Shown piece by piece: positions 13,555 to 14,516 of a stretch of 14,516 bases of DNA (positions are counted from its first letter, which is position 1; each line of letters begins with the position of its first letter). Both the position numbers and the translations under genes were made by a program. Where the stretch lies: positions 1 to 14,516 of the forward strand of contig JASLDD010000214.1 of NCBI GenBank assembly GCA_030151725.1, written 5' to 3'. This stretch comes from Solirubrobacteraceae bacterium (GTDB taxonomy: Bacteria > Actinomycetota > Thermoleophilia > Solirubrobacterales > Solirubrobacteraceae). A model generated the notes under the pieces. The model was given only the letters and a program-made list of their open reading frames with translations. It did not search any database and was not told where the DNA came from.

Positions 13555-13574
13555 CTCGGGCATGCATGCCCGAG
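13555..13574. repeat. Perfect 20-bp palindrome
   Basis: CTCGGGCATGCATGCCCGAG equals its own reverse complement over all 20 bases, with no spacer. It lies 221 bp before the glycosyltransferase ATG. A dimeric-regulator operator is the simplest reading; with no loop it is poor as an RNA terminator. Confidence 0.55.
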
Positions 13575-13776
13575 TTCTGCGTTTGCGGCATCGGCACGCG
13601 ATGGCGCTCTGAACAAGAAACATGTTGGCGTGTCCTACGACATACCGACGAACGCCTGACGCCCGTAATTGCCTGGTGTGAAGCCAGAGCGGCGATCCGG
13701 GCCGATCGGTCGAGCAAGCAGTGGTTGTCGGGCTGTGAGATGAGAGGGACACTGCTTCGCGCGCAAACCGGCAAGC

Positions 13777-13784
13777 GGAGGAGG
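13777..13784 (+). promoter_or_regulatory. Strong ribosome binding site fixing the glycosyltransferase start
   Basis: GGAGGAGG ends 10 nt before the ATG at 13795. It is the best Shine-Dalgarno in the window and decides the start over later in-frame ATGs such as the one at residue 11. Confidence 0.7.
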
Positions 13785-13794
13785 ACCTGGGCAC

Positions 13795-14516
13795 ATGAGT
13801 GTGGAGGCGACGGCCGAGCGACGGATGTCCCCCGAGGACGCCGAGCTGGTCCGCGACAAGCGGATCGTGGTCGTCATGCCGGCCTACAACGCGGCGCAGA
13901 CACTCGAGATGACGTGGAGGGGGATTCCGAGTGAGTGGGTGACGAGCGTGATCCTCGTCGATGACGCGTCACGCGATGAGACGGTGAGTGTCGCCAAAAC
14001 ACTGTCCCTGGACCTCATCCATCACCATCGAAACGTCGGCTATGGCGGGAATCAGAAGACATGTTACACAGCGGCCCTGCAGGAGTACGCCGATGTCGTG
14101 GTCATGCTCCATCCTGACGGTCAGTACGACCCGTCCCTGTTGCCCTCGATTGTGAGACCTATTCTTCGAGGGAAGGCGGACATGGTGCTGGGGTCGCGGT
14201 TCCTGGATCCGGGCGGCGCACGCGCGGGCGGGATGCCGCTCTACAAGTACATAGCGAACCGGTTTCTGACATCCGTTGAGAGCTGGGTTCTCGGACAGAA
14301 GTTCAGCGAGTTGCACACCGGCTACCGCGCGTACAGCGGCCGGTTCCTGGAAACGATTCCCTACCTACGTAACGCGAATGACTTCGTATTCGATACGCAG
14401 GTCATCGCCCAGGCCATTCACTGGAACCAGCGGATTGTGGAGGTGCCCGTAGTGACGAAGTACTTTCCCGAGGCTTCCTCTGCGTCGTTCCGCCAAAGCC
14501 TCATATACGGAGTCAA
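13795..14516 (+). CDS. Family 2 glycosyltransferase (dolichyl-phosphate mannose synthase-like), 3' truncated
   Basis: 240 residues are visible and the frame is still open at the window edge. The GT-A fold order is clear: RIVVVMPAYNAAQTL at 23-37 (nucleotide-sugar binding), VDDAS at 55-59, HRNVGYGGNQKT, the metal/donor motif HPDGQYDP at 106-113, VLGSRFLDPGG, then HTGYRAYSGRFLE and NANDFVFDTQVIAQA, ending in the YFPEASSASF region. This matches cytoplasmic GT2 enzymes that move a sugar from a nucleotide donor to a lipid carrier or growing glycan. No membrane helix is seen in the part present; one could follow. Codon choice is less GC-biased (ATA, AGA, CTA, GTA) than in the core block, which together with the preceding noncoding stretch suggests the edge of an acquired surface-polysaccharide region. 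Confidence 0.92.
   Translation, partial: MSVEATAERRMSPEDAELVRDKRIVVVMPAYNAAQTLEMTWRGIPSEWVTSVILVDDASRDETVSVAKTLSLDLIHHHRNVGYGGNQKTCYTAALQEYADVVVMLHPDGQYDPSLLPSIVRPILRGKADMVLGSRFLDPGGARAGGMPLYKYIANRFLTSVESWVLGQKFSELHTGYRAYSGRFLETIPYLRNANDFVFDTQVIAQAIHWNQRIVEVPVVTKYFPEASSASFRQSLIYGV

Larger units (their letters stand above)
13431..13794. other. 364-bp gene-free stretch with palindromes
   Basis: No convincing gene lies here. A frame from 13458 runs 158 codons but is unrecognisable, Cys/Trp/Arg-rich, and overlaps the glycosyltransferase start by 140 nt in another frame. The stretch contains a 10-bp palindrome GTAGCGCTAC (13485-13494) and the perfect 20-bp palindrome at 13555-13574. Its base composition and codon-position pattern are less GC-biased than the core genes, in line with a regulatory or acquired region. 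Confidence 0.5.

Noticed and set aside
13458..13934. 158-codon ORF before the glycosyltransferase
   Set aside because: Unrecognisable, no ribosome binding site, overlaps the glycosyltransferase by 140 nt, no codon-position bias.
14059..14073. ACATGTTACACAGCG resembling the right half of the element
   Set aside because: It lies inside the glycosyltransferase coding sequence, has no left arm, and is explained by the protein it encodes.

Overview
The window looks like a chromosomal segment of a high-GC actinobacterium. The gene order RNase E/G – rplU – rpmA – obg – proB – proA – nadD – rsfS is the classic actinobacterial arrangement. The protein style (Ala/Lys tail on L21, Arg-rich RNase E/G tail, GC-rich third positions) would fit the Thermoleophilia/Solirubrobacterales. 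That placement is inference from gene order and protein flavour, not a database result.

Layout. 1-1390 holds the 3' end of an RNase E/G gene and the overlapping rplU-rpmA pair. 1391-2711 interrupts the conserved order with a small membrane protein gene (+) and a convergent SDR oxidoreductase (-). 2712-7703 resumes the core block: obg, proB, then proA-nadD-rsfS packed with overlaps. 7704-11925 holds a secreted SGNH/GDSL hydrolase and a large membrane GGDEF-EAL cyclic-di-GMP protein. 11973-12806 (-) is a polytopic membrane protein. From about 12807 to the end the window becomes accessory: a hairpin-rich spacer, a small orphan protein with a ParB-like DG-x-HR signature, a 364-bp gene-free stretch with a perfect 20-bp palindrome, and the start of a family 2 glycosyltransferase that runs off the edge.

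How the genes work together. The first block serves RNA decay and ribosome assembly (RNase E/G, L21, L27, the Obg GTPase, the RsfS silencing factor), proline synthesis (ProB, ProA) and NAD synthesis (NadD). ProB and ProA catalyse consecutive steps but are split here by a GC-only hairpin and a 178-bp spacer.

Most unusual signals. (1) A 48-bp element occurs twice without gaps, at 1429-1476 and 5272-5319. It has a 24-bp near-palindromic core centred on CCATGG, flanking arms that differ between copies yet stay complementary, and a conserved GAGACAAYAAC flank at identical spacing. Each copy sits just after a terminator-like hairpin and before the next gene, so it looks like a shared operator or structured leader. 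(2) nadD has no ATG, GTG or TTG in frame upstream of its nucleotide-binding motif; CTG at 6718 is the only near-canonical candidate. (3) Three successive hairpins occupy 12828-12920 in a gene-free spacer.
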